A stretch of DNA of 9,959 bases. Source: Longimicrobium sp. (lineage in GTDB: Bacteria; Gemmatimonadota; Gemmatimonadetes; Longimicrobiales; Longimicrobiaceae). A model generated the notes under the pieces. It worked only from the letters and a program-made list of their open reading frames with translations, was not told the origin of the DNA and did no database searches. A program made the position numbers and the translations under genes. Below are positions 1 to 7,179 of this stretch, piece by piece. The stretch covers positions 1-9,959 of the forward strand of contig JAUJMI010000104.1 of assembly GCA_030446945.1 (NCBI GenBank), written 5' to 3'. Every line of letters starts with the position of its first letter. Positions within the stretch are counted from its first letter, which is position 1.

Positions 1-441
1 CCTGCACGACGTGGGGAAGATCGGCCTCCCGGACTCGGTGCTCAACAAGCCGGGAGACCGCTCAGCCCGGCCGAGCTGGAGCTGATGGAGGGTCACCCCG
101 CGGCCGGCTCGCGCATCCTGGAGCCGCTGATCGACGACCCGCTGGTGATCGGCGTGGTGCGCTGGCACCACGAGCGGTGGGACGGGCACGGCTACCCGGA
201 CGGGCTGGCGGGCGACCGCATTCCCGCTGGCCGCACGCGTGCTGGCGGTGGCCGACACGCTGGACGCCATGACTTCCGCCCGCGCCTACCGCGAAGCACT
301 CCCCTGGAGGCCGCGGTGGCCGAGATCAGGCGCTGCTCCGGCGCGCAGTTCGATCCCGCCGTAGTGGCCGCCTTCGAGGCGGCCCTCCCCGTGCTCCACG
401 CGCACTTCCGCGCCCACGGCGCCGCGCTGCGCGATCGCTAG
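1..441 (+). pseudogene. HD-GYP domain c-di-GMP phosphodiesterase, 3' part, frame-disrupted
   Basis: This is the C-terminal part of an HD-GYP phosphodiesterase, a family that hydrolyses cyclic-di-GMP; the 5' part lies outside the window. Visible family signatures, in order, are HDVGKIG (from base 5), [11 protein letters not shown] (from about 91), [18 protein letters not shown] (about 160-213), a [18 protein letters not shown] helix (about 239-295) and GAQFDP (about 340). The gene ends at TAG 439-441. The reading frame is broken three times: one base is missing near 60, one extra base lies near 226, and one base is missing in a C-run near 302. The last two compensate each other. Motifs on both sides of every break are intact, including the metal-ligand His/Asp residues and the GYP motif. 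Either the gene is a recent pseudogene or the sequence carries indel errors. Family assignment is secure; functionality is not. Confidence 0.85.
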
Positions 442-482
442 CGTCCCGTCCGGATTCGCGACGGCGTACAGAAGCGGGACGC
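441..482. repeat. 8-bp inverted repeat after the HD-GYP gene
   Basis: The arms GCGTCCCG (441-448) and CGGGACGC (475-482) are exact reverse complements separated by 26 bases, starting on the last base of the HD-GYP stop codon. No T-run follows, so an intrinsic terminator is not demonstrated. It could be a transcript-end hairpin or chance in GC-rich DNA. Confidence 0.3.
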
Positions 483-708
483 CGCCGCGCTCCCGCCCGG
501 CCCCTCCGTGCCGGCGCAAGCGCATGCCGTGCGACCACCTACGCCACGAATCGGCATCGGCACGCTCCCTGCCTTTGTGGGGTGCGCGGAGACCCGTCCG
601 CCTCCCCCGCATCGACCGGACGCCGATGTTCTCCACGTTGCACCCGCAACCGCGCAACATCCTGGCACGCCGCCCCACCGCGCCACCGCATTGCCCCACG
701 ATCCGCTC
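483..708. other. Intergenic stretch between the HD-GYP and receiver-kinase genes
   Basis: No recognisable protein is encoded here in any frame. Open frames cross it only because GC-rich DNA has few stops. A small hairpin-capable GTTGC-ACCC-GCAAC lies at 637-650. I see no convincing promoter, although the start of the next gene must lie at or near the right edge. Confidence 0.4.
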
Positions 709-2138
709 CTGGCGTCCGAGCAGCTCCGCGACTGCCGCATCATAGGTGGCGGACGACGACCCGGGCGTCTCCTGGCGCGCGCCGGCTACCGGCGCGTGTG
801 GTTCGCCACGCGCAGTGGCGAGGTGGCGCCGCTTTGCGCGGAGGTCGGCCCGGACCTGGTGATCGTGGATCTGCGCATGCCGGACCGGCACGGCTTCGAG
901 GTCGTAAAGGAAGTGCGCGCGATCGTGGGCGTCGCCGTGCCCATCCTGGTGGTCACCGGCGAGGAGTGGGCGTCGCTGGTGCAGCCGGCGCTGGCGTGCG
1001 GCGCGCGACTTCCTATCCAAGCCGTTCGAGCCGGGGGAGGCGTTGCTGCGCATCCGCGCAACCTGCTGGAGGTGCGCACCCTCCACACCCAGTCGGTGGC
1101 CGCCGCCGAGGCGCGCTACTGCTCGCTGGTGGAGGACGCCACCGACGCGATCTGCCGCACCGACACGCGCGGCGTGGTGACCACGGCAACCCCTCGGCGC
1201 GCGCGCTGCTGGGAGTGGGGATCGTGGGGTGCGGCGCCGCCGAGATGGTGCGCCAGGACCTTCGCGGCGAGGTGCGCGAGTTCTACTGCACCCAGTTCCG
1301 CGACCGCATCCCCAGCACCGTGCGCCAGGTGCCGCTGGTGGCGGAGGGCGCCGAGCACTGGCTGGAGCAGCGGGCTGGCGGTGGACGGGCGGGTAGTGGG
1401 GCTGAGCGGGATCGCCCGAGACGTCACACAACGCCGGGCGCATGAGCGACTCCAAGGACGAGCTGATCTCGCTGGTGAGCCACGAGCTGCGCGCCCCGCT
1501 CACCGCCATCCGCGGATCGCTGGGGCTGCTGCACGGTGGGGTGCTGGCGAGCTACCCCGAGCGCGCCGCGCGCATGGTTGCACTGGGCGCTGCCGAATTC
1601 CGAGGGGCTGGGGCGGCTGATCGACAACATGCTGGACCTGGAGAAGATGGCCTGCGGCAAGCTGGAGATCGAGCGGCGCCCCTTCTCGATTCGCCAGATC
1701 GCGAACGACGCCATCGACACCGTGCGCCCCCTGCTGGAGCAGGCCGACCTCCTGCTGGTGGCCGACCTCCCCGACGTGGCGGTGAACGCGGGCCCCGACC
1801 GCATCGCGCAGGTGCTCACCAACCTGGTGTCGAACGCGGCAAAGTACTCGCCGCGGTGCGGCGCCGTGTGGTGCGCGGGGAGGTGGCGGGGGCCGACCTG
1901 CGCGTGCAGGGGCGCGGCATCCCCGCGGCCACGCTGGAGTCGATCTTCGAGCGCTTCCAGCAGGTGGACTCGTCCGACAGCCGCGACAAGGGCGGCACCG
2001 GGCTGGGGCTGCCCATCTGCCGCAACATCGCGGGACTGCACGGCGGCAGCATCTGGGCGGAGAGCGTGCCCGGAAAGGGCAGTACTTTTCACTGTTCTCC
2101 TCCCGAGCGCGGTGGCGGAGGACCCTCTGCGGGAGTGA
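709..2138 (+). pseudogene. Receiver-PAS-histidine kinase (REC-PAS-HisKA-HATPase), multiply frameshifted
   Basis: Reading across frames gives a coherent hybrid sensor kinase. The receiver has VADDDPGV (746-769), DLVIVDLRMPD with the phospho-acceptor Asp (852-884), VVTGEE, and the SKPF lysine motif (about 1016-1027). A PAS domain follows (ARYCSLVEDATDAI from 1111; RDVTQRR near 1417-1437). HisKA carries the SHELRAPLTAIRG phospho-histidine box (about 1478-1516). The ATPase has NLVSNAAKYSP (N-box), IFERFQQVD (F-box), GTGLGLPIC (G2) and GGSIWAESVPGKGSTF, ending at TGA 2136-2138. Frame changes fall near 743-770, 1003-1007, 1058, 1184, 1374, 1450, 1595, 1850-1880 and 2085 (a T-run). The G1 box reads VQGRGIP with its ATP-contacting Asp missing, as if two codons were lost. 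The start is unclear: frame and homology begin at about 709 (CTG GCG TCC GAG), with no good start codon. Domain calls are firm; an active product as written is not possible. Confidence 0.8.
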
Positions 2139-2258
2139 TGATGGCGCAAACGGTGCGGCGTAGCACGCCGCGGCCCGGAACACGCGCCGCGCCTCGTTGT
2201 ATGGGAAGCATGCGCGTGCACGCCGGGTGCGCCGTACCTCCCCCCGACCGGTTCTGTT

Positions 2259-4610
2259 TTGGGCACGATCGACCATCCGCAACGCCTCTCCGCGCTGGAG
2301 CTCCTGGGCCTGATGGACTCGCCGGCCGAGGCGTCCTTTGACCGTTTAACCCGCCTGGCCGCGCGGCTGATGAACGCGCCGGTCGCGTTGGTGACGCTCC
2401 TGGACGGCGACCGGGAGTACATCAAGAGCTGCGTGGGGATGGATGGGGCGGCGGGGCGTGCCACGCCGGTTTCCCACTCCTTCTGCCGACACGCGGTGGA
2501 GGCCGGGAGGCCGCTGCTGGTGGAGGACGCGGTCGCGGACCCGCGCGTGCGCGACACCCCGGCCGTGCGCGAGCGGGGGGTCCGCTCGTATGCCGGGTAC
2601 CCGATCCGCACGCCCGACGGCCACGTCCTGGGCACCCTCTGCGTCGTCGACTTCCACGCGCGCACCTGGAGCGACGACGAGCAGCAGGTGCTCGCCGACC
2701 TGGCCGACGCGGCGACCACCGAGATCGCGCAGCGCGTGCACCTCGCCGAGCAGGCGCGGAGCGAGGCGCACTATCGCCGGCTGGTGAGCACCTCGCCGTA
2801 CGCCATCTACGCGCTGGACGCGGAGGGGCACTTCGTGGAGCTGAACCGGGCGGGCGAGGCGCTTCTGGGGCGCGAGAGCCAGACCGTCCTCGGCAGCTAC
2901 TTCGGCGCCATCATCGCTCCCAAAGACCTCCCCGCCGTCGAGCGCGTCTTCATCGACCTCCTCACCGGCGCCACCGACAAGGCGCTGATGGAGATGGACC
3001 TGATGCGTCCGTCGGGTGAGCTTCGCCGCGTCTGCGTAACCGCCACCGCGATCCGCGAAGACGGTCGCGTGACGGGCATCCACGGCATCGGCCGCGACAC
3101 CACGGACGAGCAGGTACTCCTCGGCGAGATGAAGCTCCTCCACCTGGCACTCGGCAACCTGTCGCAGGGGGTGAGCATCACCGACGAGCGTGGGCGGGTG
3201 ATCTTCGTGAACCGCGCCTTCACCGATATCCTGGGGATCGCCTCGGCGGCGCACGCGCAGTCGTACGTGGACGCCCTCGTCCCCGACGCCGAGGGGGGGC
3301 AGGAGGAGGAGATCGCCGAGGGCGTCCGCGACGCGGGCGAGTGGAGCGGGCTGGTCTGGCGCCGGCGGATGGACGACGGGCGGCGCGTTCCGCTCGACCT
3401 GTTCGTGTCGGCGGTGGACTGCGCGGAGGGGGGCGGGCGCTGCTTCTTCACCATCGTGCAGGACGCAGCCGAGCGGCTGGAGCGCGAGCGGCACCTGCGC
3501 CGCGCCGAGCGGCTGGCCGGGCTGGGGACGCTGGTGGGGGGCGTGGCGCACGAGCTCAACAACCCGCTGACGGCCATCAAGGGCTTCACCGCGCTGATGC
3601 TGATGGACCCGCGCACGCTGGAGGACCTCGAGGCGCTGGAGGTGATGAAGCGCGAGGCGGATCGCGCCGCGCAGATCGTGGCCAACCTGCGCCGCTTGGC
3701 GCGCGACACGCAGGAGGAGGACACGCCCCGCACGCGGGTGGACCTCAACAACGTGATCGGCCACATCCTGCAGGTGCGCGGCTATTCGCTGGGCACGCAC
3801 AACATCGAGGTGGGCACGGAGCTGGACGCCGCGCTCCCCGCCATCATGGCCGACCGCGGGCAGATGGAGCAGGTGCTCCTGAACCTGGTGGTCAACGCGG
3901 AGCAGGCGCTCGCCGGCCGCCCCGAGCCGCGCATCACCCTGCGCACCCAGGGGGGCGAGCGCGGCGTGTCGGTGTACGTGGTGGACAACGGGTCCGGCAT
4001 CCCGCCGGAGACGCTGGAGCGCATCTTCGATCCCTTTTACACCACCAAGGCGCCCGGCGAGGGCACCGGCCTCGGCCTGGCGCTGGTGCACGGGATGGTG
4101 GCCGACCACGGCGGGCGCGTGCACGTGGAGAGCGTGCCGGCCGAAGGGACCACCTTTCGCATCGACTTCCCCGCCGCCGAGGAGGGGAAGGCCGAGCCGC
4201 CCCCCGCGCGCGAAACGCGCAACGCCGCCGCCGAGACGCTGCGGGTGCTGGTGGTGGACGACGAGGACAGCATCCGCCGCACCCTCTCGCGCTACCTGGC
4301 CCGCCGCGGCCATAGCGTGAGCGTCGCGGCCGAGGGCGGCGAAGCGCTCCGCATCCTGGAGTCGGAGGGCGGCTTCGACGTGATCCTCTCTGACGTGCGC
4401 ATGCCCGGGCTGAGCGGCGACCGCCTGCACGCCCGCCTGCGCGAGCGCGGCGACGGGATGGACCGCCGCCTCGTATTCATGAGCGGCGACGCCCTCGGGG
4501 ACCAGACGGCGAACGCCCTCTCCACCTGCGAGGTGCCGGTGATCCTGAAGCCCTTCGACATGGAGACAGTCGCGCATACGGTGGAGGCGGTGGGGCGCTC
4601 CGGCACCTGA
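2259..4610 (+). CDS. Hybrid sensor histidine kinase/response regulator, GAF-PAS-PAS-HisKA-HATPase-REC
   Basis: This is a 783-residue soluble hybrid kinase with no membrane segment, expected to be cytoplasmic. Domains: GAF about 25-160, with FCRHAV, DPRVRD and GTLCVVD signatures; PAS 1 about 168-285; PAS 2 about 292-405; HisKA about 412-480 with phospho-acceptor His431 in HELNNPL, an NtrB-like box; ATPase about 490-640 with N-box NLVVNAEQAL, G1 DNGSG (Asp576), F-box IFDPFYTTK and G2 GTGLGLAL; receiver about 661-783 with acidic pair Asp667/Asp668, phospho-acceptor Asp712, Ser742 and Lys764. All catalytic motifs are intact. The GAF family's usual RLxAL...DSPxExxFDRL opening begins a few residues after TTG 2259, and no in-frame ATG or GTG lies between the upstream stop and it. 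ATG 2313 would cut into that opening. No clear Shine-Dalgarno is seen. The gene starts 120 bases after the disrupted kinase and ends just before a terminator. The ligand of the GAF/PAS sensors is unknown. Confidence 0.93.
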   Translation: MGTIDHPQRLSALELLGLMDSPAEASFDRLTRLAARLMNAPVALVTLLDGDREYIKSCVGMDGAAGRATPVSHSFCRHAVEAGRPLLVEDAVADPRVRDTPAVRERGVRSYAGYPIRTPDGHVLGTLCVVDFHARTWSDDEQQVLADLADAATTEIAQRVHLAEQARSEAHYRRLVSTSPYAIYALDAEGHFVELNRAGEALLGRESQTVLGSYFGAIIAPKDLPAVERVFIDLLTGATDKALMEMDLMRPSGELRRVCVTATAIREDGRVTGIHGIGRDTTDEQVLLGEMKLLHLALGNLSQGVSITDERGRVIFVNRAFTDILGIASAAHAQSYVDALVPDAEGGQEEEIAEGVRDAGEWSGLVWRRRMDDGRRVPLDLFVSAVDCAEGGGRCFFTIVQDAAERLERERHLRRAERLAGLGTLVGGVAHELNNPLTAIKGFTALMLMDPRTLEDLEALEVMKREADRAAQIVANLRRLARDTQEEDTPRTRVDLNNVIGHILQVRGYSLGTHNIEVGTELDAALPAIMADRGQMEQVLLNLVVNAEQALAGRPEPRITLRTQGGERGVSVYVVDNGSGIPPETLERIFDPFYTTKAPGEGTGLGLALVHGMVADHGGRVHVESVPAEGTTFRIDFPAAEEGKAEPPPARETRNAAAETLRVLVVDDEDSIRRTLSRYLARRGHSVSVAAEGGEALRILESEGGFDVILSDVRMPGLSGDRLHARLRERGDGMDRRLVFMSGDALGDQTANALSTCEVPVILKPFDMETVAHTVEAVGRSGT

Positions 4611-4632
4611 CGGCCGCGGCACTCGGAAGCCA

Positions 4633-4676
4633 GCGGAGGCCCGGGGAGATCTTCTCCCCGGGCCTCCGCTTTCTCT
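4633..4676 (+). terminator. Intrinsic terminator after the GAF-PAS kinase
   Basis: A perfect 17-bp GC-rich stem (4633-4649 pairs with 4653-4669) has a 3-base loop TCT and a T-rich tail TTTCTCT (4670-4676). It begins 23 bases after the kinase stop codon, so transcription of the left half of the window should end here. Confidence 0.9.
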
Positions 4677-4860
4677 ATCGCTGACGGTGGACGGAAACTG
4701 GACGCCTGCCCCGAAACTGTCCCGCGGGGCGGATTCTCCGCGCCAACCGCACAACCCGTTCAGTTAATAGACGCCCGCCGGGATGCGTCACACTCTGTAA
4801 ACCGTTGATGGGATGATGCTTAGCTCAACAGCGGCTGCGGTCCGCTCCTCGCTTTTGCAA

Positions 4861-4892
4861 CGACTCGCCGGACCCACTTTTTCCGCGAGTCG
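4861..4892 (+). promoter_or_regulatory. Inverted repeat in the leader of the small secreted protein gene
   Basis: CGACTCGC (4861-4868) and GCGAGTCG (4885-4892) are exact reverse complements with a 16-base spacer, ending three bases before ATG 4896. This is where a ribosome binding site would lie, and no purine-rich Shine-Dalgarno is present. As RNA it could form a hairpin covering the start region; as DNA it could be an operator. No promoter hexamers are convincing nearby. The role is inferred from position only. Confidence 0.35.
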
Positions 4893-4895
4893 CGA

Positions 4896-5291
4896 ATGCG
4901 TACCCTGCCGCTCTTCACCGCAATCCTCCTCCTCGTCTCTCCGCTCGCGGCGCGTGCGCAGAGCGCCGGCCGTGCGATCGGCGTGAGCGCGACAGTGATC
5001 GCGGCGGAAGAGCTCAAGGTCGCGTCCGTACTGGGCGCCGCGGCCGGCACCGAGCAGGTCCGCGTGGAGCGCACGCGCGGCGGCGCCACGAGCCTCTCGG
5101 TGCCCCTGGTCCTGACGCACCGCGCGCGGCCGGTCGTCTCCCTGCAGCAGCGCGCCGGCGACCCCGCGTGTGAGCTCCTCGCCGCGGACGGCGCGCGCAC
5201 GGACGCGGGCTGGGGTACGCGCCTCCGCTGCACGGCCCGCCCCGGCGGCGCTCCCCAGTGGGCCCGTGTCCTGATCGTCCCCAACACCTGA
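4896..5291 (+). CDS. Small secreted/periplasmic hypothetical protein with signal peptide
   Basis: The 131-residue product has an N-terminal Sec-type signal peptide: Met-Arg start, hydrophobic core about residues 5-17, and a likely cleavage after Ala21 in ARA-QS. The mature ~110 residues are rich in Ala, Val, Arg and Thr, with alternating beta-like stretches (for example ATVIAAEELKVASV and TSLSVPLVL). Two cysteines, Cys92 and Cys112, could form a disulfide outside the cytoplasm. No catalytic motif is recognised and I cannot assign a family. It may be a small beta-sandwich surface or envelope protein, but that is a guess. It stands alone between a strong terminator and a gene-poor stretch, so it is probably its own transcription unit. 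The signal peptide and its +-strand frame make it far more credible than the long opposite-strand open frame over the same bases. Confidence 0.7.
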   Translation: MRTLPLFTAILLLVSPLAARAQSAGRAIGVSATVIAAEELKVASVLGAAAGTEQVRVERTRGGATSLSVPLVLTHRARPVVSLQQRAGDPACELLAADGARTDAGWGTRLRCTARPGGAPQWARVLIVPNT

Positions 5292-5890
5292 GTGCCCCTT
5301 TCTGCCATCCTGACGAGGGAGCCGCTTCACCGAACTCGGCCGCTTCGCTCCACGCGTAGTCCGCTGAAGACGAAAGGGCGGTGCAGCGCTGCGCTCAGGA
5401 AGACAGGATGAGGGGAGGACGCCGCCGGGCAGACGTGGGTTTCTCCGCGCGCCCCCGCACCGCCGCGCGCGGGGAGGGGCCAAGTGCACCAAACGGCTTC
5501 TTCGGTGTCGCCCGGAGTTCCACGCCGCGTTCACCCTGATGCCGGACCACCGGATGCATCTGCGCGTCGGGCAGCGTGCCGAACCCGGCACTCCCGCCAC
5601 GTCGGTGTGTCGCGACGGCGGCTTGAACAAACCCGATTGTCCACTCGCCCCGCTTTCCCGAGCCACGCGCGCGGGCGGAGTCTCCCCGCACCGGGCGCAT
5701 CGCCCGGCCCGGAAGCCCCGCATCACGGTGGAGCGGCAGCCTGTTCATCGGACTTCCATCCACATGTAAAAGGTCAATTCCGCGAGCGGAGAACGAGGTG
5801 CCCCTGTAACACCAAACGTGTCTGCCCCCACACGGCCGAGCGAACAATCCCGGAGATGGTCAGAGCTTTTACGGTCGCTGCGTAACAAAT

Positions 5891-5932
5891 CCATCGGAAA
5901 GTGCGCGGTCGCTCGACCGTGGGCCCATCGGA
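5891..5932. repeat. Palindrome flanked by direct repeats (possible operator)
   Basis: CGGTCG-CT-CGACCG (5906-5919) is a 6-bp-arm palindrome. It is flanked by an exact 8-base direct repeat, CCATCGGA, at 5891-5898 and 5925-5932. The arrangement resembles a regulator binding site, about 300 bases upstream of the receiver gene at 6234. It may equally be chance. Confidence 0.25.
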
Positions 5933-6202
5933 TGTGCCCGGTTTGCTGGGAGCGGCGTGACAGAAGCGGGCTGTAGTTGCGCGAGGAACACTCGGGAGCT
6001 GCGGCGCCAACCCCGCGCCATCCAATCCGGTGGACTGGCGTATGCCGTATTATGTCGACAGTATCGATTTCGTGCCGGGAGGCTCTCTGGCAGCCCGCCC
6101 GAAGTGCTCGAACACGATCCGACGAGCGCCTCAAAAGGGACCGAGTGCCCGATCTGTCGGTCTCTTGCGGCGGCGGAAAAATGACTTTTGAAGAGCAAAG
6201 AG

Positions 6203-6219
6203 CCGCGCCGGGGGCGCGG
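6203..6219 (+). promoter_or_regulatory. GC-rich hairpin upstream of the receiver gene start
   Basis: CCGCGCC (6203-6209) pairs perfectly with GGCGCGG (6213-6219) around a GGG loop. It ends two bases before a GGAA (6222-6225) that could act as ribosome binding site for ATG 6234. It could modulate translation, or pause transcription; there is no T-run, so it is not a terminator. Confidence 0.3.
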
Positions 6220-6233
6220 GCGGAACGGGCGCG

Positions 6234-6599
6234 ATGAAGCTGATCGCGGTGGTGGAGGACAACGCGGACAACCGGCTTCTGCTTCAGGCGCTCCTCTCCG
6301 AGGTGTACCGTGTAGCGGAATACGAGAGCGGGCCGGAAGCGCTGGACGGAATCCGCGCCGAACGGCCTGACCTGGTGCTCCTGGACATCTCGCTCCCCGG
6401 GCAGGACGGCGTCAGCGTTCTGCGTGAGATCCGCGCGGACGACACCCTGCGGAGTCTGCCGGTGGTGGCGCTCACGGCGCATGCCATGTCGGGCGATCGC
6501 GAGCGGCTCCTGGGCCTCGGCTTCGACGAGTACGTAGCCAAGCCGATCACCGACGAGGAGCACCTCCTCGTCGCGATCGCACACCAGCTCGCCCCGTGA
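6234..6599 (+). CDS. Single-domain response regulator (DivK/CheY-like receiver)
   Basis: The 121-residue protein is a complete stand-alone receiver domain with no output domain. Key residues are all present: acidic pair Glu8/Asp9 in VVEDN, phospho-acceptor Asp51 in LVLLDISLPG, switch Thr81 in ALTAHA, and Lys103 in YVAKPI. The ALTAHAM...GFDEYVAKPI pattern is the DivK-like / hybrid-kinase receiver type rather than a transcription factor. The likely role is as a phosphate shuttle or sink, or a protein-protein switch in a phosphorelay, in the cytoplasm. A weak GGAA lies 8 bases before the ATG. It is the first gene of a same-strand cluster, with 13 bases between its stop and the next ATG, followed by MHYT hybrid kinases that are its plausible phosphodonors (inference). 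Confidence 0.92.
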   Translation: MKLIAVVEDNADNRLLLQALLSEVYRVAEYESGPEALDGIRAERPDLVLLDISLPGQDGVSVLREIRADDTLRSLPVVALTAHAMSGDRERLLGLGFDEYVAKPITDEEHLLVAIAHQLAP

Positions 6600-6612
6600 G
6601 TGCGGAGCGACG

Positions 6613-6984
6613 ATGAAACCGCGCCGCGCAACCGTGGGGGAGATTGGCCGTAGTGCCGCCAGCAACCCGCGACGCGCCCGCTTCGCCGGGCGCGCAGCAG
6701 GGGTGCCCGCGGCGGGAGCGCTCCTCCAGCGCGGTAGCGGCGTGTACCGAGAATTCCAGCGGGTGCAGCACGATGAATCCCCGCCGGAGGTAATCGTCAC
6801 CGCGTTGGAGCTAGACACGGGCGAGCTGCACACAGTCGGACGCGAAGCGGTGGTGCTCCGTAGGAATGGACAGATGGAGGAGGAGCTGCGTGCCGTCGTC
6901 CGGAGATGCGGCGAACACCCGGCGTCCTCGCGCCGGCAGGACGCGAGGGACGGCTCCCACCTCCGCGAGCCCGGAGAGCGATGA
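6613..6984 (+). pseudogene. Truncated receiver-domain remnant (copy 0 tail of the MHYT kinase array)
   Basis: The 123-codon frame has a GGAG ribosome site (6604-6607) five bases before ATG 6613, and its TGA (6982-6984) overlaps the ATG of the next gene as ATGA. Residues from about 57 onward match the last ~65 residues of the complete MHYT kinase: VIVTA, ELHT, the GQ-EEELRAVV helix and the ASS...SH tail. By hand count about 42 of 67 aligned positions are identical, with one codon missing. Residues 1-42 are Arg/Ala-rich and match nothing. The phospho-acceptor half of the receiver is absent and the conserved lysine is Arg (LRRNG against LRKDG), so it cannot be a working receiver. It is best read as the leftover 3' end of a deleted upstream kinase copy, perhaps still translated for coupling to the kinase behind it. 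A GC hairpin (6673-6694) lies in the unmatched part. Confidence 0.7.
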
Positions 6985-7179
6985 ACGGCACCTACGATCC
7001 GACCCTGGTCGTACTCTCGATACTCATCGCGACGTTCGCTTCGTACGTCGCGCTCGACCTCGCGAACAGCGTCACAGTGGCAAGGGGCCAGGCTCGGCTG
7101 GCCTGGCTGGCAGGCGGCTCGCTCGCAATGGGTACCGGCATCTGGAGCATGCACTTCATCGGCATGCTCGCTTTCCGAA
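6784..7179 (+). repeat. Long direct repeat, left copy
   Basis: This stretch (receiver tail plus ATGA overlap plus kinase N-terminus) recurs at 9561-9959 with an offset of 2777-2780 bases. The part after the ATG (6981-7179 against 9761-9959) differs at about 27 of 199 bases by hand count, mostly at third codon positions. The tail before the ATG is more diverged and one codon shorter. It marks tandem duplication of the kinase gene. Confidence 0.9.

Larger units (their letters stand above)
5292..6233. other. Gene-poor intergenic stretch of about 940 bp
   Basis: No open frame here gives a protein I recognise, shows a signal peptide, or has a plausible ribosome site. Candidate frames at 5484-5885 and 5957-6184 (plus) and 5395-5847 (minus) encode low-complexity Arg/Pro/Ala-rich sequence typical of non-coding GC-rich DNA. 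Base composition becomes locally less GC-rich from about 5750 to 6190, as expected for a regulatory region. The promoter for the gene cluster starting at 6234 should lie in its right-hand part, but I cannot place -35/-10 elements with confidence. It could also hold a decayed gene. Confidence 0.5.

Noticed and set aside
637..700. Sigma-54 style promoter around TGGCACG near 662
   Set aside because: The required TTGC element at the correct spacing is absent.
2346..4754. 802-codon open frame on the minus strand
   Set aside because: It is antisense to a hybrid kinase with every catalytic motif intact; its product is His/Arg/Val-rich with no domain. It is a codon-bias shadow of GC-rich DNA.
4788..5726. 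312-codon open frame on the minus strand over the secreted protein gene
   Set aside because: No signature or plausible start is visible, while the plus strand encodes a clear signal peptide.
6020..6060. TATTAT at 6048-6053 as a -10 element for the receiver gene
   Set aside because: No acceptable -35 hexamer lies 16-18 bases upstream, so it is not listed as a promoter.
5484..6184. Small plus-strand open frames in the long gap (5484-5885, 5539-5769, 5957-6184)
   Set aside because: Composition is random-looking, there are no ribosome sites and no recognisable domain; the CPIC in the last one is a single pair of cysteines, not a zinc ribbon.
6906..6980. Upstream extension of the MHYT kinase by 25 codons
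   Set aside because: The extension overlaps the remnant ORF and encodes Arg-rich sequence; the next copy starts at the same MNGTY after an identical ATGA overlap.
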